Source: Bin87 sp965221295
Lineage (GTDB): Bacteria; Chloroflexota; Dehalococcoidia; Lucifugimonadales; UBA3495
Direction: 5' to 3'
DNA: 64,000 bases
Assembly (NCBI GenBank): GCA_965221295.1
Contig: OZ244879.1
Location: 868,001-932,000, forward strand
The position numbers and the translations under genes are program-made. The stretch's first letter is position 1, and every line of letters begins with the position of its first letter. Below, one piece after another: positions 1 through 8,734 of the stretch. Below the pieces are notes generated by a model. The model was not told where the DNA came from, made no database searches, and worked only from the letters and a program-made list of their open reading frames with translations.

Positions 1-2
1 TC

Positions 3-1421
3 ACCGGCACGCTGAACGGTACCGGCGGATTCATCATGCGGGCCCGACGGGTGGGGGCCGACACCGCCCTGGCCCAGGTGATTCGGTTGGTGGAAGAAGC
101 GCAGGGGTCTTCCGCTCCGGTGCAACGATTGGCGGACCGGGTGTCCGCTTGGTTTGTGCCCGGGGTTGGACTGGTCGCGCTGGCCGCTGCGGTGACGTGG
201 CTCTTCCTGGGGCCAGCGCCGGCGTTGTCGGGAGCGGCGTGGCAGTATGCCATGCTCACGCTAGTTGCGGTGTTCATCATCGCCTGCCCCTGCGCGCTGG
301 GTTTGGCGACCCCGACGGCAATCATCGTGGGGGTCGGTAGAGCCGCCGAACGCGGCATCCTGATCCGGAGCGCCGCCGCGCTGGAAACGGCGCACCGGGT
401 TGCCGTGGTTGCCGTGGACAAGACTGGCACGCTGACCACCGGCCGTCCGCGGGTAACTGACACGCTAGCCGGCGAAGGCATTGATGCCGCGTCGGTCCTG
501 ATTGCCGCAGCGTCGGCGGAGCAAATGTCAGAGCACCCGATAGGTCGCGCCGTGGTCCAGCGCGCCGAAGTCCAACGCGCCGAAGGATCGGGCGCGCCGT
601 TGAACGCCCCGACCGAATTCCTCGCCCACCGAGGCGCCGGGGTGACGGCCACCGTGGATGGGCAGGCCGTCGTGGTTGGCAATGCGCCCCTGATGGAACG
701 CCAGGGAGTCGCGGTGGACGCTGGCCTAGCGGACGCCGCTGAGAAACTGGCAATTGAAGGCAAGACGCCGATGCTGGTGGCGCGCGACGGGCGAACCGTC
801 GGCGTCATCGCGGTGGCTGATGAGATCAAGCCCGGCGCCGCGGCGGCGGTCGCCGCGTTGCAGACGCGGGGAACTCGTGTGGTGATGCTCACCGGCGACC
901 GGCCTGAGGTCGCTGCGTTGGTGGCGTCGCAGTGCGGCATCGCCGACTACCGAGCTGGGATGCTGCCGGCCGACAAGGCGGAGGCGATAGCGCTGATGCA
1001 GGCCGGCGGCAACGTGGCGGCGATGGCCGGGGATGGCATCAACGACGCTCCAGCGTTGGCGCAGGCCGACGTGAGCATCGCTATGGGCGGCGGAACGGAC
1101 ATCGCCCGGGAGACGGCGGACATCACCCTGATGGGAGACGACCTGGGGGGCATAGCCACGTCGTTGAACCTGTCCCGCGCGACCATGCGGACGATTCGAC
1201 AAAATCTGTTCTGGGCCTTCTTCTACAACTCCCTGCTGATTCCGGTGGCCGCGGGCGCGTTGTATCCGCTGTTCGCCGCGCTGGGTGGCGTGCCCGGTGG
1301 GTTGACCTTCTTCTTCGGAGAGGCCGGGTTCCTGAATCCGATCCTGGCCGCGTTGGCCATGGCCTTAAGTTCTGTGAGCGTGGTGAGCAACTCGCTGCGA
1401 CTGCGGCGAACGCCGATTTGA
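3..1421 (+). CDS. copA: Cu(+)-exporting P1B-type ATPase, C-terminal part (5' truncated by window)
   Basis: ATP-driven export of Cu(I) across the inner membrane. The reading frame is open to the window edge, so the N-terminal metal-binding domains and first helices lie outside. Counting from the first Met (base 36), the copper-binding CPC of the sixth helix is at residues 84-86, and the phosphorylated Asp of DKTGT is at 128. These are followed by SEHPIG (nucleotide-binding HP motif), MLTGDRP and GDGINDAP. The last helices carry FYNSLL and MALSS, matching the YN and MxxSS copper signatures of subgroup P1B-1. A 15-bp direct duplication (555-584) doubles VQRAE in the nucleotide-binding domain. 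Copper is the best substrate guess; silver is possible. Confidence 0.93.
   Translation, partial: TGTLNGTGGFIMRARRVGADTALAQVIRLVEEAQGSSAPVQRLADRVSAWFVPGVGLVALAAAVTWLFLGPAPALSGAAWQYAMLTLVAVFIIACPCALGLATPTAIIVGVGRAAERGILIRSAAALETAHRVAVVAVDKTGTLTTGRPRVTDTLAGEGIDAASVLIAAASAEQMSEHPIGRAVVQRAEVQRAEGSGAPLNAPTEFLAHRGAGVTATVDGQAVVVGNAPLMERQGVAVDAGLADAAEKLAIEGKTPMLVARDGRTVGVIAVADEIKPGAAAAVAALQTRGTRVVMLTGDRPEVAALVASQCGIADYRAGMLPADKAEAIALMQAGGNVAAMAGDGINDAPALAQADVSIAMGGGTDIARETADITLMGDDLGGIATSLNLSRATMRTIRQNLFWAFFYNSLLIPVAAGALYPLFAALGGVPGGLTFFFGEAGFLNPILAALAMALSSVSVVSNSLRLRRTPI
555..584 (+). repeat. 15-bp tandem duplication inside copA
   Basis: Two adjacent 15-bp copies differing at one base, giving a VQRAE-VQRAE repeat in a surface region between the HP motif and the rest of the nucleotide-binding domain. 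It is the first of many 15-bp-period repeats in the window. Confidence 0.8.
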
Positions 1422-1480
1422 CGTACCACGCCGCGCTTCGGCCCACGGATCCGCGCGTTGCGCCAATGCGTCCTTACTGG

Positions 1481-1522
1481 TCGGCGCCTCGCGTTTGGCG
1501 CCTCGCGGTCGACGCCTCACGC
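1481..1522. repeat. 14-bp degenerate tandem repeat, three units
   Basis: Units share the core ggcgcctcgcg at 14-bp spacing; the third unit has decayed. It is non-coding and just downstream of copA. Confidence 0.55.
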
Positions 1523-1897
1523 CGAATCTCTGCGCCAGAAGCGGCTCCGCTACAGGCTTGGAGTCGCCGCGTCGACGCTGAGACCGCTGGCGTTCGTGTG
1601 TCATGGCGCAGAACGACAGCGACGCGGCGATGCCGCGCCAGCGCCAAGAGACGCCAAGGGCTATTCCGAACGTCGTTAGTTGCGATTGGCTAGATCGCCG
1701 CGGCTCGCTCGCAGTTACAATGGTAAGGCGTTTCCCGAGGTCCTATGCGGAGTCACGCAACTTCGGGACTCCACGGTGGCCAGTCATCCGCTCTTTGTGA
1801 GGTTCAGCGTGCCCACGCTTGGAGAGTTAGAGTTCTCTGCTTGCTTGGCGAAAGACCGTTTGACCTACGTTGCGCCGGGTTCAGGCGCTGTTTTGGT

Positions 1898-1987
1898 CTG
1901 GCGCCCGCACTGGCATGGGATCGCTCTATCTGGCCGACATTTTTGATGCCTAGGAACGCTGGCGTCCGCACTGGCATGGGATCGCTC
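1898..1987. repeat. 29-bp direct repeat, 61 bp apart
   Basis: Copies at 1898-1926 and 1959-1987 differ by one base. No gene overlaps them and no function can be assigned. Confidence 0.7.
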
Positions 1988-2041
1988 CGAGGATTGGAGC
2001 AATGAGGGTTGAAGCAATGCAGACCGGGCGGCGGATCGGGA

Positions 2042-2788
2042 CTAATCCGCCAGCGTCATTATGGTGACGCTCCTTTGGCTTGCCGCGCTGACCGCTTCAT
2101 CCAACGAACTGGAGCAGATTGCGGTGGCCGGCACGATGGTTGCAGTCGCTCTGGACAGCAGGTCGGCCCGTTCCCGGGCCCGACGGATGTCTTCAGCATC
2201 CAGGGTTACGGACACTTCGGCTACCGCGTAGCCTTCAGGGCCGCTCAGGATGATGTCGGCATTTTCAATCGCTTCGGCGTCGTCCAGGCTGATCCGCCCG
2301 CTCGCGACGGCGTTGTCCAACAACTCCGCGAGTGTGCTGTCGTCCGGTTTCGTAATGGCATAGATGAGGGTCATGGCTCTCAGGCCAAGGTGCCTTTGGG
2401 CCAAACGGCTGGCCCGGCGCGCTGCCTTGCGTTCATAGTCTGAGCCGATGAGGCGGTTCATATTGCCGTCTAAGCGGTTCACATCCTTTTGCAGACGGGC
2501 TTGCCCGTCCTTGAGTTCCTTTACGTCGGTTTTGAGGACGGCTACGTCGGTTTTGAGTTCCGCAACGTCCTCTTCCAGGCGTTCCAGCCGCAGATTGGTG
2601 GCCGATATGAATTCATTGACGGTCTGCGCCAGCAGCGCGACTGTTTGCTGCAGTTCCCGGACGATTGCCGGAAGTTGGAGGAATTCCTGACCGAGGACAT
2701 GCTGGCGCATGGCCGCTTGGAGCCCGGGGTCCTTCTCCATGGCGGTGAGAATGTCCTCGAAGGAATAAATTGGTGTTGGATCGCTCAT
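2042..2788 (-). CDS. Coiled-coil protein of unknown function
   Basis: I do not recognise a named family. The N-terminal ~50 residues are helical. Residues ~60-115 form a heptad coiled coil made of near-identical seven-residue units (DVAELKT, DVAVLKT, DVKELKD). The C-terminal ~120 residues form a mixed alpha/beta domain with SGPEGYAVAEVSVTLD, reminiscent of PD-(D/E)XK-like proteins that often follow such coiled coils in bacteria; that resemblance is weak. The ATG at 2788 was chosen over an in-frame GTG five codons upstream because neither has a good ribosome-binding site and ATG is commoner. It stands alone between copA and the convergently placed arsenic gene region. Confidence 0.65.
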   Translation of the reverse strand: MSDPTPIYSFEDILTAMEKDPGLQAAMRQHVLGQEFLQLPAIVRELQQTVALLAQTVNEFISATNLRLERLEEDVAELKTDVAVLKTDVKELKDGQARLQKDVNRLDGNMNRLIGSDYERKAARRASRLAQRHLGLRAMTLIYAITKPDDSTLAELLDNAVASGRISLDDAEAIENADIILSGPEGYAVAEVSVTLDAEDIRRARERADLLSRATATIVPATAICSSSLDEAVSAASQRSVTIMTLAD

Positions 2789-3062
2789 CTTTACGCAGCC
2801 CACTATTGGGGTATTCTGTATTCTAAACGTTGTTGCATCTCCGCGCTACCGGCATACGCCCATGGCCAGCGCCATTCCCGGCGATCGCTACCAATCTGAC
2901 TCAGTCGGGCCTTCCGCGCTTTGGCGGCGCCATCAGACTGGGACCGGGCAAGTGGGAAAGTCAGCGTACCAAGAATTTGGGGCTGTGAAATGGCGGCAAG
3001 CCGAATGTAATGGTCACGCCTTGCCGCCGTTACTGGAGATCAACGCCGCGCCGGCGTTCGGG

Positions 3063-3938
3063 TTAGTCCGGCTTGCGGGCTGAAACCTTTACGCTGGCCA
3101 CGTTCAATGGAACCTCGTTCTCATCGAGGCGTATTGCCTCGTCGGTGGTTTCGATGTTGGTGAAGCCGGCGGCAATCATTCGTGACAGGTAGGTTCCCCG
3201 ATATTCGGCGCCACCGATGCAGGAAGCCCAAGACTCTGCGTCGGTAAGGCTCGGCCCGTCTTCGGTGAGGGCGAGCATGTCGGAAACGTGGAGTCGTCCA
3301 CCGGGCGCCAAAACGCGGAAGGCTTCGCGGAACACGGCGTCTTTGTCGGGGGACAGGCATATGACGCAGTTGCTGATGACCACGTTCACGCTGGAGTCCG
3401 GCAGGGGGATGTCTTCCAGGTGTCCTTCGATGAACTCGACGTTGGTAATTCCCATGCGGTCGCGATTGGCGTTGGCCAGGGCCAGCATGTCCGGCGTCAT
3501 GTCGAGGCCGATAACCCGTCCCGACGCGCCTACCTGCTCGGCGGCGATGAAGCAGTCAATGCCACCGCCGGAACCCAGGTCCAAGATCGTTTCGCCGGTC
3601 CGCAGGTCGGCAAGGGCCGTGGGGTTGCCGCAACCGGCGGAGGCAGCCATTGCCTCCACGGGCAACCCTTGCAACTGGGCTTCGGTGTACAACGCCATGG
3701 CGCGCTCGGTGTCGGCGGGCCCGCAGCACGCGGAGGTTTCGGCGCTTTCGCAACCGCAGGCAGAGGCGTTGTGGCCGCAGTCGTCGGCGCCGCATTGGCC
3801 GTGGCCGCAGTTCTCCGCGCCGCAACCGGCGTCCACTGGCGAAATGTCGGTCAATTGGATGACGCGGCGAGCGCGCTGGCCGTAATGCTCCTGCACTGCC
3901 TGGCGGATGTCTGCGGTGTTGTCCTGCGTGGTAGTCAT
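3063..3938 (-). CDS. arsM: Arsenite S-adenosylmethionine methyltransferase
   Basis: Converts arsenite to methylated arsenicals with SAM, in the cytoplasm. The N-terminus has the YGQRA-type motif (residues ~19-23). ASAGCGNP (100-106) and the SAM motif LDLGSGGGID (119-128) follow. The paired cysteines of bacterial ArsM are visible at Cys71/Cys72, Cys191 (SNCVICL) and Cys240. Residues 39-72 form an unusually Cys/His-rich insert (Cys39, 44, 49, 54, 61, 63, 71, 72) in the place of the usual short CCG segment. The chosen ATG has GGAGG upstream; a start seven codons earlier is less likely. Promoter at 3983-4011. No arsR or arsenite pump is adjacent, so it is probably an orphan detoxification gene. 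Confidence 0.93.
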   Translation of the reverse strand: MTTTQDNTADIRQAVQEHYGQRARRVIQLTDISPVDAGCGAENCGHGQCGADDCGHNASACGCESAETSACCGPADTERAMALYTEAQLQGLPVEAMAASAGCGNPTALADLRTGETILDLGSGGGIDCFIAAEQVGASGRVIGLDMTPDMLALANANRDRMGITNVEFIEGHLEDIPLPDSSVNVVISNCVICLSPDKDAVFREAFRVLAPGGRLHVSDMLALTEDGPSLTDAESWASCIGGAEYRGTYLSRMIAAGFTNIETTDEAIRLDENEVPLNVASVKVSARKPD

Positions 3939-3982
3939 CGGCGCCTCCGTGCGTCTCAATAGGACGATTTTGCTTGTGAAAC

Positions 3983-4011
3983 ATGCTACGCTCGCAGTTC
4001 CGTCCCGTCAA
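3983..4011 (-). promoter_or_regulatory. Sigma-70-type promoter for arsM
   Basis: Read on the minus strand: TTGACG, a 17-bp spacer, then TAGCAT, ending about 45 bp upstream of the arsM start. The same TAGCAT -10 with 17-bp spacing recurs at 8652-8680 and 48748-48776. Confidence 0.65.
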
Positions 4012-4175
4012 ACCGGCAGGTGTTCCGCGCGCTCGCGTTCACCACAACGCATTGCGGCGCCGGAACATTGCCGCCACCGAGTTGTTGCAATATCAGCCAG
4101 TCGACGGTCAATCACCGAGCGTTCCGTTGAGCCAGCCTCCCGGATGCCGGGCCAACTCGACGCGCCGCAATTCAA

Positions 4176-4205
4176 TTGGGTACACCCCCGGGCCGATGCT
4201 ATAAT
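4176..4205 (+). promoter_or_regulatory. Promoter for the flavin monooxygenase at 4238
   Basis: TTGGGT, an 18-bp spacer and a perfect TATAAT (4200-4205), 32 bp before the ATG. Confidence 0.6.
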
Positions 4206-4237
4206 CGCATACATCCTAAAGTCAGAATGGAATCACC

Positions 4238-5320
4238 ATGCGCTTTGGCCATTTCTTCTACCCAATGAAGTTCGACGACTCTCAAGACCATGTGGAAATA
4301 CAGGAATGTCTGAAGGAAGCGGAGTTGGTGGAAGCTCTGGGTTTCGACGCCATTTGGCTTGCCGAGCATTACTTCACCGGTGAATGCGTGTACGGGGACC
4401 CGCTGGTGTTCGCCAGCGCCGTGGCCATGAAAACGCGCCGCGTCATGCTGGGCTTCGGGATCATCGAGTTGCCGCTCCACAACCCCGTGCGGGTGGCCAT
4501 GCAAACCGCCCTGCTGGACAATTTGACGCAGGGGCGCCTGGTGGTGGGAACCGCCAAGGGTTCCAACTACAACGCCTTTGAGTACCTGGGCTTCGGAACC
4601 GACCCAGCCTTGGGGGAAGCGCAGATGGAGGAGGCCGAGGAACTCCTGATCAAGGCGTGGACGACCGACAACGTGGATTTTCGTGGCGAGACGTATCAAG
4701 TGTCCTTTCCATCGGTGCGACCGCGGCCGTATCAGAAACCACACCCGCCACTGGCCCGCGCCTGCATCAACCGTGATTCAATAATCGACATGGCGCGGCG
4801 CGGCCGTCCCATCCTGCTGCGAGGACGCTCGATTAACAGCGTTGGCGCGGACATCGCCCTGTACCGGGACACGATGGTGGAATCGGGATTCGACGAAGCG
4901 ACGATTGAACGCAATTTGGACCAGATTTGGGTGTGGCGCGAGATGCACCTGGCGGAAACCGACGATCAGGCCATGGATGAATTCTTGCCGGCCAACCTGC
5001 GCGCCTACTCGATCATGCAGGACTACCGAGATCGCTGGAATCCCAAGGAGTTTCCAATGTCCAACCAGGCGCCTCCGACGCAACGCGACGGATACGCCGA
5101 GCGCCCCGACGCTGACGCGGCTGAAAACCTGGTGGGCAGCCCGCGACGAGTTGCCGAGCAGCTGGAGCAAATGCGAGCCGTCGGCATTCGCAACCTGATG
5201 CTGACGAACCGGGGCTTGATGTCCCCAGAAACGACACGCAGATCCCTCAAGCTCTTGGCCGAGCAGGTAATCCCCAAGTTCCGGGCGACCCCCCCAGTCC
5301 CAGGACAATTGAACGGTTGA
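4238..5320 (+). CDS. LLM-class (luciferase-like) flavin-dependent monooxygenase
   Basis: A TIM-barrel flavin monooxygenase of the bacterial luciferase superfamily, using reduced FMN or F420 with O2; the substrate cannot be read from sequence. It starts MRFGHFFYPM with ALGFDAIWLAEHYF (first barrel strands) and ends with the usual VGSPRRVAEQLEQM and LMLTNRG segments. The 360-residue length fits the family. It is monocistronic: its own promoter lies at 4176-4205 and a strong intrinsic terminator follows at 5365-5400. Two further members of the superfamily are in this window (12905-14035 and 21605-22789) but are clearly different subfamilies rather than recent duplicates. Confidence 0.9.
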   Translation: MRFGHFFYPMKFDDSQDHVEIQECLKEAELVEALGFDAIWLAEHYFTGECVYGDPLVFASAVAMKTRRVMLGFGIIELPLHNPVRVAMQTALLDNLTQGRLVVGTAKGSNYNAFEYLGFGTDPALGEAQMEEAEELLIKAWTTDNVDFRGETYQVSFPSVRPRPYQKPHPPLARACINRDSIIDMARRGRPILLRGRSINSVGADIALYRDTMVESGFDEATIERNLDQIWVWREMHLAETDDQAMDEFLPANLRAYSIMQDYRDRWNPKEFPMSNQAPPTQRDGYAERPDADAAENLVGSPRRVAEQLEQMRAVGIRNLMLTNRGLMSPETTRRSLKLLAEQVIPKFRATPPVPGQLNG

Positions 5321-5364
5321 CCAAATCCATGAGACGCCCGGTCCTCGCACGCGAACTAAAGGAG

Positions 5365-5400
5365 CGCTCCCCACGAAAATATGCCTTGGGGAGCGTTTTT
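5365..5400 (+). terminator. Rho-independent terminator
   Basis: Nine-bp stem (cgctcccca with tggggagcg), a 13-base loop and a run of five T's directly after, about 45 bp past the monooxygenase stop. Confidence 0.85.
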
Positions 5401-5415
5401 ATCCCGCGGAACACC

Positions 5416-5490
5416 GAGACCCGGAACCACGAGGCCCGGAACTACGAGGCCCGGAACTACAAGGCCCGGAACTACGAGGCCCGGAACTAC
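5416..5490. repeat. Five tandem 15-bp repeats, intergenic
   Basis: Five units of 15 bp, core gaggcccggaactac, nearly identical. They lie just after the terminator and ~215 bp before the next start codon, so this copy of the 15-bp repeat is non-coding. The rest of 5321-5705 has no gene that I can support. Confidence 0.9.
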
Positions 5491-5705
5491 GATGGGCCCC
5501 GCGCCGCGAGGGGCGTTTGAGCGTCACCGTCGCGTGGGGCCGTTCCCGCTGCGGTGGCAACAAAAGACGGCGACGCGGCGTTCCCGGGCCGGCGCTGGGC
5601 GTGTTGCCGTCGCCAATGGCCCGTGCTAATCTGCGTTGCGGCATCGCACACGCGGCGCCATTATCGATCTCAGGCCTGCCGTGGCAGGAATGCGGAGAAA
5701 AAGCG

Positions 5706-6791
5706 ATGAGAATCACCGGCGGAACCACCCGAACGCTTCAAACACCCGCCGACAATCCTTTGGTCGTGGGTATCGACCAGCCGGGCGCACGTGAGTTCGT
5801 TACGCTCGAACTGCACACCGACGAGGGCATATCGGGCGTTGGTCTCACTTTCTTCGGTGGGCCGCTGGTTCACGCGCTGCGTAGGGCAGTGGACGACTTG
5901 GTGGGACTGGCTGTAGGCGAAGACCCGATGAATCCCGAGGCCGTCTGGGGCAAGCTGATGGACGCCTGCGCTTCGGCCGGTCCGGAAGGCATCCTGTCCT
6001 TGGGGTTGGCGGCGGTGGACATGGCGGTGTGGGACATCAAGGGCAAAGCGCTGGACCAAACCGTGTGCAGCTTGCTGGGCGGCTACCGCGACCGCGCGCC
6101 AACCTACGCCAGCGGCGCCCTGATGCGACCCATGGGGTTGGAATACCTTGCGGAAGCAGGGCCCCGACTGGTGGAGCAGGGCTTCCGGCAGATGAAGACC
6201 CAAATGGGCGCCGAACCCACCGCGGCGCGCGAAGTCGCCCGGATCCGTACCCTGCGCGACGCCATCGGCCCCGACGTTGACCTGATGTGCGACATCAACC
6301 AGCTGTGGAACGTCAACCAGGCCATTCAGATTGGCAGCATGGTTGAGGAGTACCACCTGTTCTGGCTGGAGGACGTGGTGGCGCGAGACGACTACCAGGG
6401 TCTGGCAAGGGTCGCCGACGCTCTGGTTACGCCCATATGCGCTGGCGAGTACGTTTACGGCATTCGACCATTCCGCCATTTGGTGGAGCATCGGAGCGTG
6501 GACATCGTGATGATCGATTTGCTCCGGGCCGGTGGAATCACACCCTTCCGCAAGATCGCCGGCATGGCCGAAGCGTTCAATCTGCCCGTGGTATCGCACT
6601 TGATACCGGAGGTGCAAGCCCACACGATTGCGGCCATCCCCAACGGGTTGACCGTCGAATATATGCCGTGGTCGCTACGGCTTTTTGACGAAACGCCAGA
6701 CATCGTGGACGGCGAGATCGTCGTTCCCGACCGTCCTGGTCTGGGCCTTTCCTTCAGCCAAGACGCCATTGCCCAATACGAAATCGCCTGA
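5706..6791 (+). CDS. Enolase-superfamily enzyme, mandelate racemase/muconate lactonizing group
   Basis: A divalent-metal enzyme that abstracts the alpha-proton of a carboxylate; probably an acid-sugar dehydratase or racemase. Metal ligands Asp196 (MCDIN), Glu222 (WLEDV) and Glu248 (CAGEY) are present, as is the His298-Asp271 dyad (VVSHL, MIDLL). At the KxK motif of mandelate racemase this protein has Lys164-Thr-Gln166, so the second catalytic lysine is replaced by Gln. The ATG at 5706 follows GGAGA and gives 361 residues, the normal family length; an in-frame extension upstream is non-homologous and reads through low-complexity DNA. It is followed 43 bp later by a NIPSNAP gene, probably in one transcript. 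Confidence 0.9.
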   Translation: MRITGGTTRTLQTPADNPLVVGIDQPGAREFVTLELHTDEGISGVGLTFFGGPLVHALRRAVDDLVGLAVGEDPMNPEAVWGKLMDACASAGPEGILSLGLAAVDMAVWDIKGKALDQTVCSLLGGYRDRAPTYASGALMRPMGLEYLAEAGPRLVEQGFRQMKTQMGAEPTAAREVARIRTLRDAIGPDVDLMCDINQLWNVNQAIQIGSMVEEYHLFWLEDVVARDDYQGLARVADALVTPICAGEYVYGIRPFRHLVEHRSVDIVMIDLLRAGGITPFRKIAGMAEAFNLPVVSHLIPEVQAHTIAAIPNGLTVEYMPWSLRLFDETPDIVDGEIVVPDRPGLGLSFSQDAIAQYEIA

Positions 6792-6834
6792 CCAACATCG
6801 AATAACCCGATCAACATTGAACGGAGGCTGAATC

Positions 6835-7149
6835 ATGGCTACCTACCAACTGCGCATCTACACCATCAACCGCGGCATGATGGACTCCTGGCTGGGCCTG
6901 TTCAACGAGCACATTCGGCCGCTGCACGACCGTCTGGGGATTCCGGTGGTGTCCAGTTACGTGAACGCAGACCGCACCGAGTTCATCTGGGTGCGCCGTT
7001 TCGCAAGCGCCGATGAGATCGCTGAGAAGGAAGCCGCCTACTTCGCGTCGCCCGAGCGTTCGGCGCTGGGAGACCGTCCCACCAGCCACATTGCCAAAAT
7101 GGAAGTGCGCGTGATGGATGGCGTGGCGGAAACCGCCGGGGTCGCCTGA
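6835..7149 (+). CDS. NIPSNAP-family protein
   Basis: A small dimeric alpha/beta-barrel (ferredoxin-like) protein. It begins YQLRIYTINRG and contains VSSYVNADRTEFIWVRRF, both typical of the NIPSNAP domain, which fills the whole 104 residues. Such proteins often sit beside catabolic enzymes in this kind of genome, and here the gene is 43 bp behind the enolase-superfamily gene with an AACGGAGG ribosome-binding site. The biochemical role of bacterial members is not established; binding or turning over a small organic ligand is a guess. Confidence 0.85.
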   Translation: MATYQLRIYTINRGMMDSWLGLFNEHIRPLHDRLGIPVVSSYVNADRTEFIWVRRFASADEIAEKEAAYFASPERSALGDRPTSHIAKMEVRVMDGVAETAGVA

Positions 7150-7192
7150 TCCCGCCGGGAGCGCCCCGGACTGAAGCGCGGCGCGAACTAAA

Positions 7193-7216
7193 GCGGGCCA
7201 GGGCTCGCCGGCCCGC
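7193..7216 (+). terminator. Hairpin after the enolase/NIPSNAP pair
   Basis: A perfect 7-bp GC stem (gcgggcc/ggcccgc) about 45 bp after the stop. There is no clear T run, so it may be a weak terminator or a 3' stabiliser. Confidence 0.4.
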
Positions 7217-7373
7217 GCCGTTATCGCCGATGCGTCGCCAGGGTCAGGCCGCCGTCAAAGGGCGGTTGTTGGGTTACAACTTCGATGGCGCCGGTCCTGT
7301 TCCGAGAAGGGGATCGGCGCTGCGCTGTTTCGCCCGCCGTGGGCAACAAGGGGCGGTGTTTGGAGGCTAGGGA

Positions 7374-7835
7374 CTAGAGCTGCTTGACCATTTCGCGGTG
7401 GGGAATGCCCTCTTCCAGGAACATGTCGCCCACCTCGTCGTAGCCGTGGCGGGCGTAAAAAGACTTTACGTATTCCTGCGCATGGAGGGTGATTTGCCGG
7501 AACCCCAGGCGCCGAGCCTGCTCCTCCAGAAAGGTCAACGCCATGCCGCCTACGCCGCTGCGTCGCCAGGCCTGCTCCACCGCCATCCGGCCAATTTGAG
7601 GGCCCTTGCCCGCAACGTCGGGAAGCAGGCGGCCGGTGGCGATCACCACTCCGCGATGCAGGACCACCGCGTGGACAGTGTCGGGCGCAGAGTCGGCGTC
7701 ATCCACCTCCACGCTGGCCGGGATGCCCTGCTCGCCGACAAATACCCGCATACGCAGCGAGACCGCTCCTTCGAACTCGGACGAGGTTTCCACGACCTTC
7801 ACGGTGAGATCAGAGGCTTGGATTTCGGAAGGCAT
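7374..7835 (-). CDS. GNAT-family N-acetyltransferase
   Basis: Transfers an acetyl group from acetyl-CoA to an amine. The acetyl-CoA pyrophosphate loop is RRSGVG, within IGRMAVEQAW-RRSGVG. The C-terminal strand-helix reads FYARHGYDEVGDMF, followed by HREM, as in ElaA-like GNAT proteins. The N-terminal RMRVFVGEQGIP segment also matches that subgroup. The substrate is unknown. The ATG at 7835 was preferred to a TTG three codons upstream. It is on the opposite strand to the NIPSNAP gene and shares orientation with the flavin-binding gene at 7946-8455. Confidence 0.85.
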   Translation of the reverse strand: MPSEIQASDLTVKVVETSSEFEGAVSLRMRVFVGEQGIPASVEVDDADSAPDTVHAVVLHRGVVIATGRLLPDVAGKGPQIGRMAVEQAWRRSGVGGMALTFLEEQARRLGFRQITLHAQEYVKSFYARHGYDEVGDMFLEEGIPHREMVKQL

Positions 7836-7861
7836 GTTACGCAAATCCTGACGGGGCTATC

Positions 7862-7950
7862 CCAACCGGGATGCTCTAACCGGGGACGCTCTAACCGGGG
7901 ATATTCCAATTGGGGCTGCCCTGAACTGAGCTGCCCCAATTGGAACTACG
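7862..7950. repeat. Six degenerate 15-bp tandem repeats
   Basis: Six consecutive units of 15 bp (the first is 14 bp) with core ctaaccggggatgct drifting to ccaattggggctgcc. They fill the space between two minus-strand genes, and the last few bases fall inside the 3' end of the gene at 7946. Confidence 0.8.
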
Positions 7951-8455
7951 ATGTGGCGGCGGAAACTGGGGTCTGGTCCGCGCGCCATGCCGCGTTGACG
8001 TTTTCCCAATAGGACTCCCAATCACGCCGGGTTTCGGCTTCGCTGATGCCGCTCCAGTAGGCTGGCGACTCCAGTGGCAACGCCTGATCCACCCGGATCA
8101 AGGCAACCGCGCGGACGGACCCGGCCAGATTCCGCAGGGTTGCCGCGCCATTGGCCATTCGGTCCACGACGGCGTGGAATATCTCGTCGCCACGGTGGAT
8201 GGCGGCGACCCCCTTGAAGCGATATCCCTTGCGGGCGAACACGTCCAGCGTATTTATTTCGACGGCCGGGTTGTGTTCCAGGTTGCGCATGGTGCCCGGC
8301 GACGCCAGGTCGGTGAATAAAACGTGGTCATCGTCCCAAACCATTACCGTGCCTTTGGGGGACAGATTGGGCGAACCGTCCGGGCAGACGGTGGCAACGA
8401 AGATCAGCCGTTGCTCGGTAAGAGCCTTTTTCATTGCGTCGGTCAGAATACCCAT
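7946..8455 (-). CDS. Pyridoxamine 5'-phosphate oxidase-family FMN-binding protein
   Basis: A split-barrel flavin-binding protein. The N-terminal half has VATVCPDGSPNLSPKG and VLFTDLASPGTMRNLEHNP, typical of the PNPOx-like fold where the phosphate of FMN or F420 is held; the middle holds YRFKGVAAIHRGDE. The length of 169 residues is normal. Family members without the full PNPOx C-terminus are usually F420- or FMN-dependent reductases or heme-utilisation proteins, and the sequence does not say which. GGGAGG precedes the ATG. Confidence 0.85.
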   Translation of the reverse strand: MGILTDAMKKALTEQRLIFVATVCPDGSPNLSPKGTVMVWDDDHVLFTDLASPGTMRNLEHNPAVEINTLDVFARKGYRFKGVAAIHRGDEIFHAVVDRMANGAATLRNLAGSVRAVALIRVDQALPLESPAYWSGISEAETRRDWESYWENVNAAWRADQTPVSAATS

Positions 8456-8651
8456 GTAGTTTGCGTACCTCCCTGCGCTGACGCCAAGTCAGCGAACTTG
8501 CTGGCGGCGGTTCAGTAGGCGCGCTTCCCGTGTCCGGCAGGCGCCCGCTCCGGTTGTCGCTTGGGATCGTCGGCGGAGTTGCAGCATCGCCTAGCCCTAG
8601 CCGAGCCGATTTTGGTTTGAACGAAATCGACGGAATCGGCATGGCGCGCGT

Positions 8652-8680
8652 TTGACATTGTACCCGCCCGTAGTTAGCAT
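8652..8680 (+). promoter_or_regulatory. Promoter for the alpha/beta hydrolase at 8735
   Basis: Consensus TTGACA, a 17-bp spacer and TAGCAT, ending 54 bp before the start codon. Confidence 0.7.
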
Positions 8681-8734
8681 TGCATTAAGCGCCGCCAGCG
8701 CTGCCATCCCGCCACCAACGAGGAGGCCCCGATC

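Larger units (their letters stand above)
1422..2041. other. Non-coding stretch with degenerate short repeats
   Basis: I see no convincing gene here. Short open frames lack Shine-Dalgarno sites and recognisable protein sequence. It holds three degenerate 14-bp units (1481-1522, core ggcgcctcgcg) and a 29-bp direct repeat with one mismatch (1898-1926 and 1959-1987, containing gcactggcatgggatcgctc). Confidence 0.5.

Noticed and set aside
42..1800. Minus-strand frames opposite copA
   Set aside because: Arg/Pro-rich shadows of the ATPase frame.
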